From NCBI GenBank assembly GCA_902518355.1, contig CABYFY010000001.1:62001-126000 (forward strand): a DNA stretch of 64,000 nt, written 5' to 3'. Positions 39,953 through 48,413 of the stretch are shown in pieces. Source of the DNA: an uncultured Bacteroidota bacterium (lineage in GTDB: Bacteria > Bacteroidota > Bacteroidia > Flavobacteriales > Flavobacteriaceae). The position numbers and the translations under genes were made by a program. Numbering within the stretch: position 1 is the stretch's first letter; each line of letters begins with the position of its first letter. Under the pieces are notes generated by a model. The model was given only the letters and a program-made list of their open reading frames with translations, searched no databases and was not told the DNA's origin.

Positions 39953-40603
39953 TTAAAATCTCTTTCCAATAGAAATACCCCCTTTAAAGGTAACTTCAGG
40001 CCTGTAGTTGTCAACTCCATAATAAGTATCTGGAATATCATCATTTGCACTATTAGTAAATAAGAATCTTCCAAATCCAATCATGTATTCAAAGGTCCAA
40101 CCCTTTTTGTTAACCCATTTTCTACCAACACCAACACCAGGTGCAATATCGAATGCTTTTATTTCTTCATAATTATTATATGGGATGCTAGGATCAGGGC
40201 CGTAATAATAGGTGTTACGCTCATAGTGCAGATAGGATAATTTCAAAAAAACTTCTGCAAAATATCCTTCTCCTCCAAAATCTGTTTTGTTTAAAAAGTA
40301 AAACCTATAAAAAGGGTTTACAGAAATTTTTTCAGCCCATGAATCATTCGAACCAATATCGTTTAAGTTTAAAAATAAATCAGCTCCAAATGATGAATAA
40401 GCATCATTAATTTTTTCATAACCAACATTTAATGCTGGCTGTGTTAAAAGATCAATAACATCTAATTTAAATTCTTGATTTCCAATTTCATCCAAAAGCT
40501 CTAAAACCTGTCTATCTGATTTTATAATTTCAACTTGTTGGATATCTTGACTGTATACCTGAGAGAATAACAGGATGAATAATGGAAGTAAAAAATATTT
40601 CAT
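39953..40603 (-). CDS. Outer-membrane beta-barrel protein (DUF3575-like)
   Basis: 216 residues with a signal peptide (MKYFLLPLFILLFSQVYSQ) and amphipathic strands such as LNVGYEKINDAYSSFGADLF and GYFAEVFLKLSYLHYERNTY, ending FKGGISIGKRF with the terminal aromatic of a barrel. The strand layout resembles DUF3575 and OmpW-size proteins. No substrate is inferable. Confidence 0.75.
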   Translation of the reverse strand: MKYFLLPLFILLFSQVYSQDIQQVEIIKSDRQVLELLDEIGNQEFKLDVIDLLTQPALNVGYEKINDAYSSFGADLFLNLNDIGSNDSWAEKISVNPFYRFYFLNKTDFGGEGYFAEVFLKLSYLHYERNTYYYGPDPSIPYNNYEEIKAFDIAPGVGVGRKWVNKKGWTFEYMIGFGRFLFTNSANDDIPDTYYGVDNYRPEVTFKGGISIGKRF

Positions 40604-40714
40604 ATTTAGTTTCTTACAAATCTATAATCTATTCATTGGTTTTAAGCATGATTATTGTTAATTAAATATTAAAGTTAGTATATATTTTACATTATTAAGA
40701 CAGTTCAAATATTC

Positions 40715-41437
40715 ATGTTAAAACCAAATCAAAAATCAAAAATCTCTAAAAAAAGTCAAGTTGAAAAAATGTTTGACACGATATCTTTTGAGTATGATTT
40801 TCTAAATGGAATAATGACATTTAACAGTCATAAAAGATGGAAGAAAAATATTTTGAATATTGCCAAAAAGCTTAAGCCAAAAAATGCACTTGATATTGCA
40901 ACCGGAACTGCAGATATTGCAATTGATATAGGAAGTATTCCAAATTGCCAGGTAGTTGGTATAGATGTCTCTCAAAAAATGTTAAATGTTGGTCGTAAAA
41001 AAATAAAAAAAATGAAATTAGACGAATCTGTTAGATTGGAAACAGGAGACGCAGAGAACCTAAATTTCAAAGACAATTATTTTGACCTAGTTACTATTGG
41101 ATTTGGTGTAAGAAACTTTCAAGATTTAGAAATGGGACTAAAAGAAAGCTTCAGGGTTTTAAATAAAGATGGCACCCTTATCATTCTCGAGACATCTCTC
41201 CCAGAAAATATAATTATGAAATTGTTTTACTCAATATTTACTAGAACATATATTCCAATTATGGCAAGGATTTTTTCAAAAGATAAATCTGCTTACAACT
41301 ATCTATTAAACTCGGCTGAATTATTTCCATCGGGCACTAAGTTTTGTAATATTTTAAAAGCTGTTGGATTCGCTGACATTTTAATTAAACCAAAATTATT
41401 TGGGTCATCAACTATTTATGTTTGCAAAAAACAATAA
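40715..41437 (+). CDS. ubiE: Demethylmenaquinone methyltransferase UbiE
   Basis: 240 residues of the UbiE/MenG type. N-terminal VEKMFDTISFEYDFLNGIMTF, SAM motif ALDIATGTADIAI, VVGIDVSQKML, then the UbiE signature DLVTIGFGVRNFQDLEMGLK and YLLNSAELFPSG. It methylates demethylmenaquinone to menaquinone. The UbiA-type prenyltransferase gene follows 49 bases downstream, consistent with quinone synthesis. Confidence 0.95.
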   Translation: MLKPNQKSKISKKSQVEKMFDTISFEYDFLNGIMTFNSHKRWKKNILNIAKKLKPKNALDIATGTADIAIDIGSIPNCQVVGIDVSQKMLNVGRKKIKKMKLDESVRLETGDAENLNFKDNYFDLVTIGFGVRNFQDLEMGLKESFRVLNKDGTLIILETSLPENIIMKLFYSIFTRTYIPIMARIFSKDKSAYNYLLNSAELFPSGTKFCNILKAVGFADILIKPKLFGSSTIYVCKKQ

Positions 41438-41486
41438 TTTACTTTTTTTAATGTAATTACATTTAATAGATTTGCAAAAAAAATAA

Positions 41487-42845
41487 ATGATGAAAAGTGT
41501 TATTACGTGTGATTTGGAAGGAGTTATTGAAACTATTAATCCTGACGGAGAAAAATTGTTTGGTTATCCAAAGGAAGAACTAATTGGTAAAAAAAGAGTG
41601 TCATTATTTTCTGCGGGAGAAATAGTAATCCAAAATGTAGGAACTTGGCTTAAAGGTGCAACTAAGGATGGTGAGCATACAACCAAAACTTTTTTTATAA
41701 GAAAAGATGGTTCTAGATTTAACGCAAAAATAAAAATTACACCAACATTTGCTAACGGAAAAAGCAACCCTCAAACTGGCTATTGTGGTATCACAATTCC
41801 GATTGATGAAGAAGTTAAAATTCCGATTAAATTTTCAACTAAATTTATCAAATGGGTTTTTGCGATTACAAGGGGAGGATTTACCAGTGCTTCATTATTT
41901 CCAATATTTGCTCTAGCATCAATGTTAGCAGCATTTGGAGATAACTTATTTAACCCATTATCTTTAATTTTTTGCCTTGCCGGAGTTGTTTTTCTTCATT
42001 TATCTTCAAATTTATTCAATGATTATTTTGATGTTAAACATGGAACTGACGAGATAAATTATGAATATTTTAATGCTGGTTTAAACTCTACTATGCTTGA
42101 AGGAGCTCAACTTTCTGGAGGAAGTCGAGCTATCGAACTTGGACTAATTACTTTAAAGGGTACAAAAAGGTTAGCAAATATAATGTTGTTTCTTACAGTT
42201 TTTTGCACTTTGATGTTGCTAATCAATAGTTATATTATTACTCAGTCTTTTGAAAATTTGATTATGGCCTCGCTCATAGGTTTTATTGGTTGGTTTTTAG
42301 GATATTTTTATACCGCAAAACCTATCAGATTATCTGCTCGAAGAGGGCTTGGTGAGTTAGCAATTTTTTTAACATTCGGTCCGCTTTTAACATTAGGTGC
42401 TTATTATGCAATATCATCTTCAACCGTTGAATTATTTTCTGAAGGTTTTTACAATGCTATATATATTGGTATTCCCTTTGGATTTTTAACTACTAATATT
42501 TTATTTATTAATCAATTCCCTGACACTACTAGTGATGCTAAGACAGGGAAAAACCACTTAGTTGTAACATTTGGTAAAAAAAATTCAAGATGGGGATATT
42601 TGATTATATTGTCTGCAGCTTTTTTAAGTTCTTATTTTATGCTAGAAATCTTTCAAAACAATATTATAGACTTTAATATGATTATATTTTTAATATGTAA
42701 TCTTCTATTGTACACATATGGTTTATTAGCTTTTTACAATTTGTTCAAAAATTATAACAATAGGAATTTAATATTTTCAAACCTAAAGACAATTTATTTA
42801 CAAATGTTTTTTGGGCTGTTTTACACCATAATATTTTTTATATAG
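41487..42845 (+). CDS. PAS domain fused to UbiA-type prenyltransferase
   Basis: 452 residues. Residues 1-110 are a PAS domain: ITCDLEGVIETINPDGEKLF, GYPKEELIGKKRVSLF and the PAC strand FFIRKDGSRFNAKIKITP. Residues 130-452 form a UbiA/MenA-like prenyltransferase with about nine helices and both aspartate-rich motifs, NDYFDVKHGTDE and DTTSDAKTGKNHL. Prenyltransferases of this family attach the isoprenoid tail in menaquinone synthesis, and ubiE is next door, so a MenA-type role is likely. The attached PAS suggests control by a signal or cofactor. The frame is continuous and no separate start fits inside. Confidence 0.85.
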   Translation: MMKSVITCDLEGVIETINPDGEKLFGYPKEELIGKKRVSLFSAGEIVIQNVGTWLKGATKDGEHTTKTFFIRKDGSRFNAKIKITPTFANGKSNPQTGYCGITIPIDEEVKIPIKFSTKFIKWVFAITRGGFTSASLFPIFALASMLAAFGDNLFNPLSLIFCLAGVVFLHLSSNLFNDYFDVKHGTDEINYEYFNAGLNSTMLEGAQLSGGSRAIELGLITLKGTKRLANIMLFLTVFCTLMLLINSYIITQSFENLIMASLIGFIGWFLGYFYTAKPIRLSARRGLGELAIFLTFGPLLTLGAYYAISSSTVELFSEGFYNAIYIGIPFGFLTTNILFINQFPDTTSDAKTGKNHLVVTFGKKNSRWGYLIILSAAFLSSYFMLEIFQNNIIDFNMIIFLICNLLLYTYGLLAFYNLFKNYNNRNLIFSNLKTIYLQMFFGLFYTIIFFI

Positions 42846-42893
42846 TTTTTGGCATAGCTTTTGTCATGTAGTTTTCTTTAAAAAAAAGAAAAC

Positions 42894-43880
42894 ATGAAAA
42901 ATTATTTTAAAATTTTACCAATATTATTTTTATCATTATTTATAATTTCATGTGATGATAATGATGATGATGGTGTTTGCTGTGCGGGATCTTCAATCGT
43001 TGACTTAGCGTCTCAAACTGAAAGTTTAAGTACTCTGGTTTCTGCATTACAAGCAACTGGTCTGGATGCAACTCTTAGTTCACCGGGTGCATTTACTGTT
43101 TTAGCACCAACAAATGATGCTTTTGATTCATTCTTAACAAGTATCAATGCCACTAGTTTGGAGGATATCCCAGTTGATGTTTTAACTAATGTTTTATTAA
43201 ATCACGTTATCATTGGAGAAGTTCAATCAAGTTCACTGACTAATGGATATGCATCAACACAAGCTGTTAGCGGTGCATCTGGTACCAATATGTCTATTTA
43301 TATAAATACTGATAATGGCGTAACATTTAATGGAGTATCATCTGTTACCAGCGCTGATGTAGTTGCAAGTAATGGAATCGTTCATATTGTAGATGCTGTA
43401 ATAGGATTACCATCTGTTGTAACCTTTGCTTTAGCTGATCCAAACTTCAGCGCTTTAGTTCAGGCACTAACAGCTTATGACTACCCGCAATCGTTTGTAG
43501 GATTATTGAGTATCCCTGCTGGCTCTGCTCCATCTCCATTCACTGTGTTTGCTCCAGTGAACTCTGGTTTTGAAAGTTTATTAGATGAACTTGCTTTGAA
43601 CAGTTTGTATGATATAGATGAGCAAACTCTAGGAGCTGTTTTATCTTACCATGTGGTTGTGAGTGTAAACCAAATGTCTAATACACTTTCTGGCGGAATG
43701 GTCATAACAACTTCTTTAGCACAGGCGAATCCTAGTATTGCTGACTTAACATTTAATGTTGGGGATAATGGCGAGGGAATATTAACTGATAATAATGGAA
43801 GAACAAGTAATATTATTGCAGTTGATGTTCAGGCTGATAATGGAATTATACATGCAATTGACACAGTTGTATTACCGTAA
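42894..43880 (+). CDS. Lipoprotein with two fasciclin domains
   Basis: 328 residues with lipobox FIISC and an acidic DDNDDDG spacer. Two FAS1 domains follow: about 35-175 (GAFTVLAPTNDAFDSFL, LLNHVIIGEV, ASNGIVHIVDAVI) and about 185-328 (PFTVFAPVNSGFESLL, LSYHVVVSV, ADNGIIHAIDTVVLP). The single-domain relative is at 12299. A surface-adhesion role is inferred. Confidence 0.92.
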   Translation: MKNYFKILPILFLSLFIISCDDNDDDGVCCAGSSIVDLASQTESLSTLVSALQATGLDATLSSPGAFTVLAPTNDAFDSFLTSINATSLEDIPVDVLTNVLLNHVIIGEVQSSSLTNGYASTQAVSGASGTNMSIYINTDNGVTFNGVSSVTSADVVASNGIVHIVDAVIGLPSVVTFALADPNFSALVQALTAYDYPQSFVGLLSIPAGSAPSPFTVFAPVNSGFESLLDELALNSLYDIDEQTLGAVLSYHVVVSVNQMSNTLSGGMVITTSLAQANPSIADLTFNVGDNGEGILTDNNGRTSNIIAVDVQADNGIIHAIDTVVLP

Positions 43881-43908
43881 AACTATTTAATATTTCCACT
43901 TTAATTAG

Positions 43909-43936
43909 AACACCCCTTTTTAGGGGTGTTTTTTTT
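43909..43936 (+). terminator. Rho-independent terminator
   Basis: A 9-bp stem AACACCCCT/AGGGGTGTT with loop TTTT, then six T. Confidence 0.9.
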
Positions 43937-43988
43937 AAAAAATTTTAAATGAATTTATTATATTGTAGTTTAACTTAAAACTATAGAT

Positions 43989-44387
43989 ATGAAAAGATTA
44001 ACCTTATTATTTTTTTTAATAACTGCTCTAACCTTTGGCCAAGAGCAAGAAAAAAAAGAAGCTCCATGGAATGTAATGTATCCTGAGTTTATGGCCGAAG
44101 AGGCTGCTGAATACTTTGACGAGTTTAATATGCTGTGGTCTGATGAAAGCCCAATCAATGTTAAAGAAGGAAGATTAGTGGCCATTGCTGTTTCCGCTGC
44201 AATCAGATGTGAGTATTGTATTGCTGCACAAATTGAATTTGCTAAAAAAGCCGGGGCAAATAATGAAGAAATTAAAGCTGCTATTCAAATCGCTGCTGAG
44301 ATTCAAAGATTTTCTACACTACTTTATGGAAATGAATTTGATGCTGACACCTTCAACAAATTAATTGGAAGGGATAATAAAGAATAA
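43989..44387 (+). CDS. Exported carboxymuconolactone decarboxylase-family protein
   Basis: 132 residues with a signal peptide (MKRLTLLFFLITALTFGQ). The AhpD/CMD fold shows IAVSAAIRCEYCIAAQIEFA with CEYC at residues 74-77, a redox pair, and a following helix. Family members are peroxidase partners or decarboxylases; the CxxC and periplasmic export favour a thiol-redox role. A lipoprotein gene follows 27 bases later. Confidence 0.85.
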   Translation: MKRLTLLFFLITALTFGQEQEKKEAPWNVMYPEFMAEEAAEYFDEFNMLWSDESPINVKEGRLVAIAVSAAIRCEYCIAAQIEFAKKAGANNEEIKAAIQIAAEIQRFSTLLYGNEFDADTFNKLIGRDNKE

Positions 44388-44414
44388 ATCAATTACTAAT
44401 TAAATATTTAAAAC

Positions 44415-44915
44415 ATGAAAAAACTATTTATTTTAATTTTTGCTGTAACATTTACAGCATGTAATGCACCTGTTGAACCACAAGGTGCAGGGTTCTTCAC
44501 CGGTGCTCCTGGCGAAAAATATGTTGTTGGTTCTGACGATATCACTGATGCTTGGGTAAAGTTTATAGATGCTCACAATGAAAGAGATATGGAGACTATT
44601 TTATCAATGGAAACAGATGAGATCGCAATTGTTGGACCTGACGGAAGTAGAGTTAATGGCAAAGAAATGCACGAGCAAAGACTAAATGAGTGGTTTGCTT
44701 CAGAAGACCCAAAGTGGGAAATGTATTGGGCACTTCCTTATGCAGGTGTCAGTGATAATTCAACATGGATTGTTGCTGGTCACACAATGACATTAACAAT
44801 TGATGGAGAAGAGGTAAAAGCTAATTCAATGATTGATGCTGAATTTGTTGACGGTAAAATCAACAGATTTTTTGTCTATAACATGGCAATTCCAGCAACG
44901 GCTTCCGAAGAATAA
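44415..44915 (+). CDS. NTF2-like lipoprotein
   Basis: 166 residues with lipobox TFTAC and a SnoaL/DUF4440-type domain: AWVKFIDAHNERDMETILSM, IVGPDGSRVNGKEMHEQRLN, then KWEMYWALPYAGVS and AEFVDGKINRFFVYN. It shares the layout HNERDMETI / GKEMHEQ / WEMYWA with the lipoprotein at 11576-12100. Function unknown. A terminator follows. Confidence 0.8.
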   Translation: MKKLFILIFAVTFTACNAPVEPQGAGFFTGAPGEKYVVGSDDITDAWVKFIDAHNERDMETILSMETDEIAIVGPDGSRVNGKEMHEQRLNEWFASEDPKWEMYWALPYAGVSDNSTWIVAGHTMTLTIDGEEVKANSMIDAEFVDGKINRFFVYNMAIPATASEE

Positions 44916-44930
44916 ATTTTATTTAACATA

Positions 44931-44958
44931 AAAAAAGCACCCATTGGGTGCTTTTTTT
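44931..44958 (+). terminator. Rho-independent terminator
   Basis: AAAAAAGCACCC, loop ATT, GGGTGCTTTTTTT. Confidence 0.9.
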
Positions 44959-44982
44959 ATACAATATTTTTAGATTTACAAT

Positions 44983-45690
44983 ATGAAAAAATATATCACT
45001 TTATTATTAGTTATTTTATCTCTTTCATGTAACAAGGAAACAGAAATTACTATTACAAAGGTTTCAGGTTCTCCTGAGTATGTAAATGCAAAACTTAGTT
45101 TAGAAGATCCGATTATTTCTGAAGATGGATATGAGTTTTCATTTAACGTTGATCAGTATGAGCTTGGTCTTCAGACTCTAAATGATTTTGAATACAGTCT
45201 TGCCAACTCTGCAAAAGGTCAGCATATACACTTTATTGTAAATAATGATCCTTATTCTGCTCATTACAATGAAAAATTTTCCAAAAAACTTGAAGGTGAC
45301 AGTAACGTTATTCTAGCATTTTTATCTAGATCATATCATGAATCCGTAAAAAATAAAAATGCATTTATACTAACTCAATTGGGTGAACAAAAGATTGATT
45401 TAAATAATGAGTTTTTATTTTACAGTAGGCCTAAAGGAACATACAAGGGAGCAGATACTGAAAAATTATTACTTGATTTTTACTTAATAAACACTGAAAT
45501 CTCAGCTGATGGAAATAAGGTTAGAGCAACAATTCAAGATAAAGAATTTATAATTGATGAATGGGCGCCTTATTATATTGAGGGCTTGGCAAAAGGTGAC
45601 GTAAAGATTAAACTTGAGCTGATTGATTCATCAGGAAATCTGATTGACACTCCTTTTAACCCTTCTGAAAGAAAAGTTACCTTGGAGTAG
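44983..45690 (+). CDS. Lipoprotein of unknown function
   Basis: 235 residues with lipobox LSLSC. The mature part has two similar beta-rich regions; landmarks are SAKGQHIHFIVNNDPYSAHY, ILAFLSRSYHESVKNKNAFI and EWAPYYIEGLAKGDVKIKLE. The HIHF and YSAHY histidines could bind a metal, which is only a suggestion. It is a plausible conserved Bacteroidota family, but no name is recognised. Confidence 0.7.
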   Translation: MKKYITLLLVILSLSCNKETEITITKVSGSPEYVNAKLSLEDPIISEDGYEFSFNVDQYELGLQTLNDFEYSLANSAKGQHIHFIVNNDPYSAHYNEKFSKKLEGDSNVILAFLSRSYHESVKNKNAFILTQLGEQKIDLNNEFLFYSRPKGTYKGADTEKLLLDFYLINTEISADGNKVRATIQDKEFIIDEWAPYYIEGLAKGDVKIKLELIDSSGNLIDTPFNPSERKVTLE

Positions 45691-45692
45691 TC

Positions 45693-46478
45693 TTACATTG
45701 ATTTTAGTAAACCACCGTCTATTGGAATATTTATTCCATTGATATAACTTGAATATTCTGAGGATAGAAAGGCTATTAAATATGCAAATTCTTCAGGCTC
45801 ACCAATCCTTTTTAACGGAACCATTTCTGACATCTTTTCAAACACCTCACTGGTCTTTATATTAAATTTTTTTGCTTTTTCTTCGTTTAACTGATTCAAT
45901 CTCTCTGTATTAAAGAAGCCGGTGAGAACGTTATTGACAGTAATTCCATATTTACCTGATTCTATTGATAAAGTTTTACCCCAACTTGTTACAGCAGATC
46001 TTATAGTATTTGAAAGAGCAAGGTATGATAATGGCTCTTTTACTGAAACAGACGTCATATTAATAATTCTTCCCCAATTATTTTCTTTCATTCCTTTAAT
46101 TGCAGCCATTGATGTATTTACAGTGTTTTGAAATAAAAGATTAAATGTTTGTTCATAGTCTGATTCTGCTACATTCAGAACATCCCCAGCTGGAGGTCCT
46201 TGGGTATTATTAATTAAAATGTCAATTATATTCGTTTTAAAGAATTCGTCAATAATTTTTTTATAATCCTTTGAATTATTGTAATCTACTACCAAATAAT
46301 TATGATCACATTCTGTTAATTCTTTTAGTTCTATTATATTTTTTTTGAGTAAAGATTCATTTCTCGAAACTAGTGTAACTTCAGCACCACAAATTGCTAA
46401 TTGTTTGGCAACTGCATAACCCAAGCCCTTACTACTACCACCAATTAATGCTCTTTTATTTTTTAAATTTATTCTCAT
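45693..46478 (-). CDS. SDR family oxidoreductase lacking the usual lysine
   Basis: 261 residues. The nucleotide motif is GGSSKGLGYAVAKQ, with NNTQGP in the NAG position and a catalytic Ser in INMTSVS. The usual YxxxK reads SYLALSNTIRSAV, with Ser in the place of Lys. The C-terminal INIPIDGGLLKSM is normal. This sequence type is known as a distinct SDR subfamily; activity may differ from classical members. Its ATG overlaps the cupin stop. Confidence 0.85.
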   Translation of the reverse strand: MRINLKNKRALIGGSSKGLGYAVAKQLAICGAEVTLVSRNESLLKKNIIELKELTECDHNYLVVDYNNSKDYKKIIDEFFKTNIIDILINNTQGPPAGDVLNVAESDYEQTFNLLFQNTVNTSMAAIKGMKENNWGRIINMTSVSVKEPLSYLALSNTIRSAVTSWGKTLSIESGKYGITVNNVLTGFFNTERLNQLNEEKAKKFNIKTSEVFEKMSEMVPLKRIGEPEEFAYLIAFLSSEYSSYINGINIPIDGGLLKSM

Positions 46479-46798
46479 TTGTATTCTTCTCTTTTAGGAC
46501 AAAAAACATCCATTATTTTACAATCAGTGAGTGCAGTACCATAGTGTTTATAATTTGAGGGTATCACTATAGTATCACCTTCTCCAAATACACTAGTTTC
46601 ACCCTCTAGAGTAAAACTAAAACTTCCACTAATTACGTGCATAATTTGTTCATGTATATGAAAATGTTCAGGGATTGATGAATCTTTTTTAATATCCCAA
46701 AATGCCCAAGTTATATTTTCCCCATTAACAAATTTTCCGTTAAATCCAGAAATAATTTCTCTGGATTTCAAATTTTTTATATTTAGCATTTTATTCAT
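46475..46798 (-). CDS. Cupin domain protein
   Basis: 107 residues forming one small beta barrel. The metal-site residues are in PEHFHIHEQIMHVISGSFSF, with two His and a Glu, and the second motif is VIPSNYKHYGTALTDC. The single-domain cupin family is diverse, including isomerases and dioxygenases. It is coupled to the SDR gene (ATGA), so the two probably act together on an unidentified substrate. Confidence 0.85.
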   Translation of the reverse strand: MNKMLNIKNLKSREIISGFNGKFVNGENITWAFWDIKKDSSIPEHFHIHEQIMHVISGSFSFTLEGETSVFGEGDTIVIPSNYKHYGTALTDCKIMDVFCPKREEYK

Positions 46799-46823
46799 TT
46801 AAGAAAATTTATATTTGACATCT

Positions 46824-46901
46824 CGGGATGTGGCGTAGTCCGGTTAGCGCACACGGCTGGGGGCCGTGGGGTCGCAGGTTCAAATCCTGTCATCCCGACC
46901 A
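46824..46901 (+). tRNA. tRNA-Pro (GGG)
   Basis: Acceptor CGGGATG/CATCCCG, anticodon stem CACGG/CCGTG with loop CTGGGGG and anticodon GGG at 46859-46861. T arm GCAGGTTCAAATCCTGT. The 3' CCA is encoded (46899-46901). Confidence 0.95.
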
Positions 46902-46967
46902 TATTTATATTAATTGTTTTAATACTAGTCAAGTATTTTAAAAATTTATATTTTCGCACATTAAATT

Positions 46968-47366
46968 ATGAAAATAACTATCAAAAACCCAGACTATTTA
47001 GGAGTAATCTCAGGAGGATTGTGTATCCTTCACTGTATAGCCACCCCTTTGTTATTTATTTCTAACGCTGAATTAGCTGGTCATGGAACACCAATTGAAT
47101 GGCAGCTATTAAATTTTGCTTTTGTAGCACTCTCCTTTTTAGCTGTCAGAAGTTCGGCTAAAAACTCTAGCAACTCAACCGTTAAAGTTCTTTTCTATGT
47201 GTTTTGGTTTATTTTGTTAGGCCTAATTTTAAATGAATCAATACATATTTTTCATCTTCCAGAACTGGCTACGTACGTTTCCGCTTTTTCGTTATGTTGT
47301 CTGCATGTATACAACTTAAAGTACTGCCAATGTGATGACGAAAATTGCTGTATTAATGATGAGTAA
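46968..47366 (+). CDS. MerC family protein
   Basis: 132 residues with four helices. The first helix carries GGLCILHCIATPLLF, with the Cys pair expected for MerC, and the C-terminus is rich in cysteine (YCQCDDENCC). MerC proteins move Hg(II) in resistance operons; in Bacteroidota many are alone, as here, and may handle other metals. The 3' end overlaps the convergent methyltransferase by 14 bases. Confidence 0.85.
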   Translation: MKITIKNPDYLGVISGGLCILHCIATPLLFISNAELAGHGTPIEWQLLNFAFVALSFLAVRSSAKNSSNSTVKVLFYVFWFILLGLILNESIHIFHLPELATYVSAFSLCCLHVYNLKYCQCDDENCCINDE

Positions 47367-47967
47367 ATTTTCTTAGAACACAAAACGAAAAACTTTGCTC
47401 AGTATCGAAAGGGGTTTTATGTAGCATTTTAAAACTTTCAACCAATTCAAAATTTTTTTCAAACAAATCTGAAATTTGATCAACTGAATATCTTTTGATT
47501 TCAAGTCCACTACATTTTAAAGGACCATCCTCTGCAAAAGTTCCAATTATTAAAATACCTTGTTTGTTGATATACTCGTTACAAAGGGAAATATATTTTT
47601 TAATTCCTTCAAGATTTGTTATAAAATGAAACACAGCTCTATCATGCCAAATATCATATTTATCATTGGAGTTAAAATTTAAAATATCTGTCTCAATGAA
47701 ATTTAGACTTTTATTTTGCAACCTATCTTTTACTTCTTTTAAAGCATTTGAGGAAATATCAACAAGGGAAATATTAGTATAATTTAATTCTAAAAGATTA
47801 TCAGCTAAAAAACTTTTTCCACAACCAATATCAATTATTTTATCAGAATTCGATAGTGAATATTTTTTGATTAATTGCAGAGATTCTATAGGAACTTTTT
47901 GATACCAACTTACCCCGTCAATTTCTTTTTTCTGATATATATTTTCCCAGTGCTTTTTATTATCCAT
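47353..47967 (-). CDS. Class I SAM-dependent methyltransferase
   Basis: 204 residues. The start HWENIYQKKEIDGVSWYQKV precedes motif I KIIDIGCGKSFLADNL and the acidic strand ISLVDISSNAL; later motif WHDRAVFHFI. The family includes thiopurine and small-molecule methyltransferases, so the substrate is unknown. Start at ATG 47967. Confidence 0.88.
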   Translation of the reverse strand: MDNKKHWENIYQKKEIDGVSWYQKVPIESLQLIKKYSLSNSDKIIDIGCGKSFLADNLLELNYTNISLVDISSNALKEVKDRLQNKSLNFIETDILNFNSNDKYDIWHDRAVFHFITNLEGIKKYISLCNEYINKQGILIIGTFAEDGPLKCSGLEIKRYSVDQISDLFEKNFELVESFKMLHKTPFDTEQSFSFCVLRKFTHH

Positions 47968-48061
47968 CTATTATTAAAGCTAGTAAATTTTAATTAAAAA
48001 TATAGTAGCTTTATTTACATGTATTTCAATCACATGGCATAACAATTGTTTAATTTTGAAT

Positions 48062-48391
48062 ATGACACGTTTTGTTTTAATATTTTTCTTTGGCACAATA
48101 TGCAGTAACGCTCAGACATTATTTTCTGTGGATTATAAAAGTCAATCTGATATAAATGTTTTTGTTGTAGATTACAAAAGTCAAGCAGATTTACTAGTGT
48201 ATAAAGTCGATTACAAAAGCCAAGCTAAAGGTAATGATGGATTATGGTACTTTGTTGACTATAAAAGTCAAGCTGATTTTGCTATATATTTTGTTGATTA
48301 CAAATCACAGGCAGATTTAAAAGTTTTTTTTGTTGACTACAAATCCCAAGCTGGTTGGCAAACTAAAGAGAAAAAACATTTACTATATTAG
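48062..48391 (+). CDS. Secreted protein with six VDYKSQ repeats (DUF6150-like)
   Basis: 109 residues. A signal peptide (MTRFVLIFFFGTICSNAQ) is followed by six copies of VDYKSQ(A/S) spaced 12 to 17 residues apart. Between the copies are hydrophobic strands such as VYKVDYKSQA and FAIYFVDYKSQADLKVFF. The pattern matches what I recall of DUF6150, the family linked to the 7(1) septoil-knot fold. A TTG 6 bases upstream is in frame, but the ATG at 48062 gives the clean signal peptide. dsbD follows 22 bases later, so the two may be co-transcribed. Function unknown. Confidence 0.78.
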   Translation: MTRFVLIFFFGTICSNAQTLFSVDYKSQSDINVFVVDYKSQADLLVYKVDYKSQAKGNDGLWYFVDYKSQADFAIYFVDYKSQADLKVFFVDYKSQAGWQTKEKKHLLY

Positions 48392-48413
48392 CAACCCAAA
48401 TTTGTCCTTGTAA

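Noticed and set aside
48056-48061. TTG start two codons before the VDYKSQ-repeat gene
   Set aside because: The ATG at 48062 gives the normal signal peptide; the TTG adds nothing.
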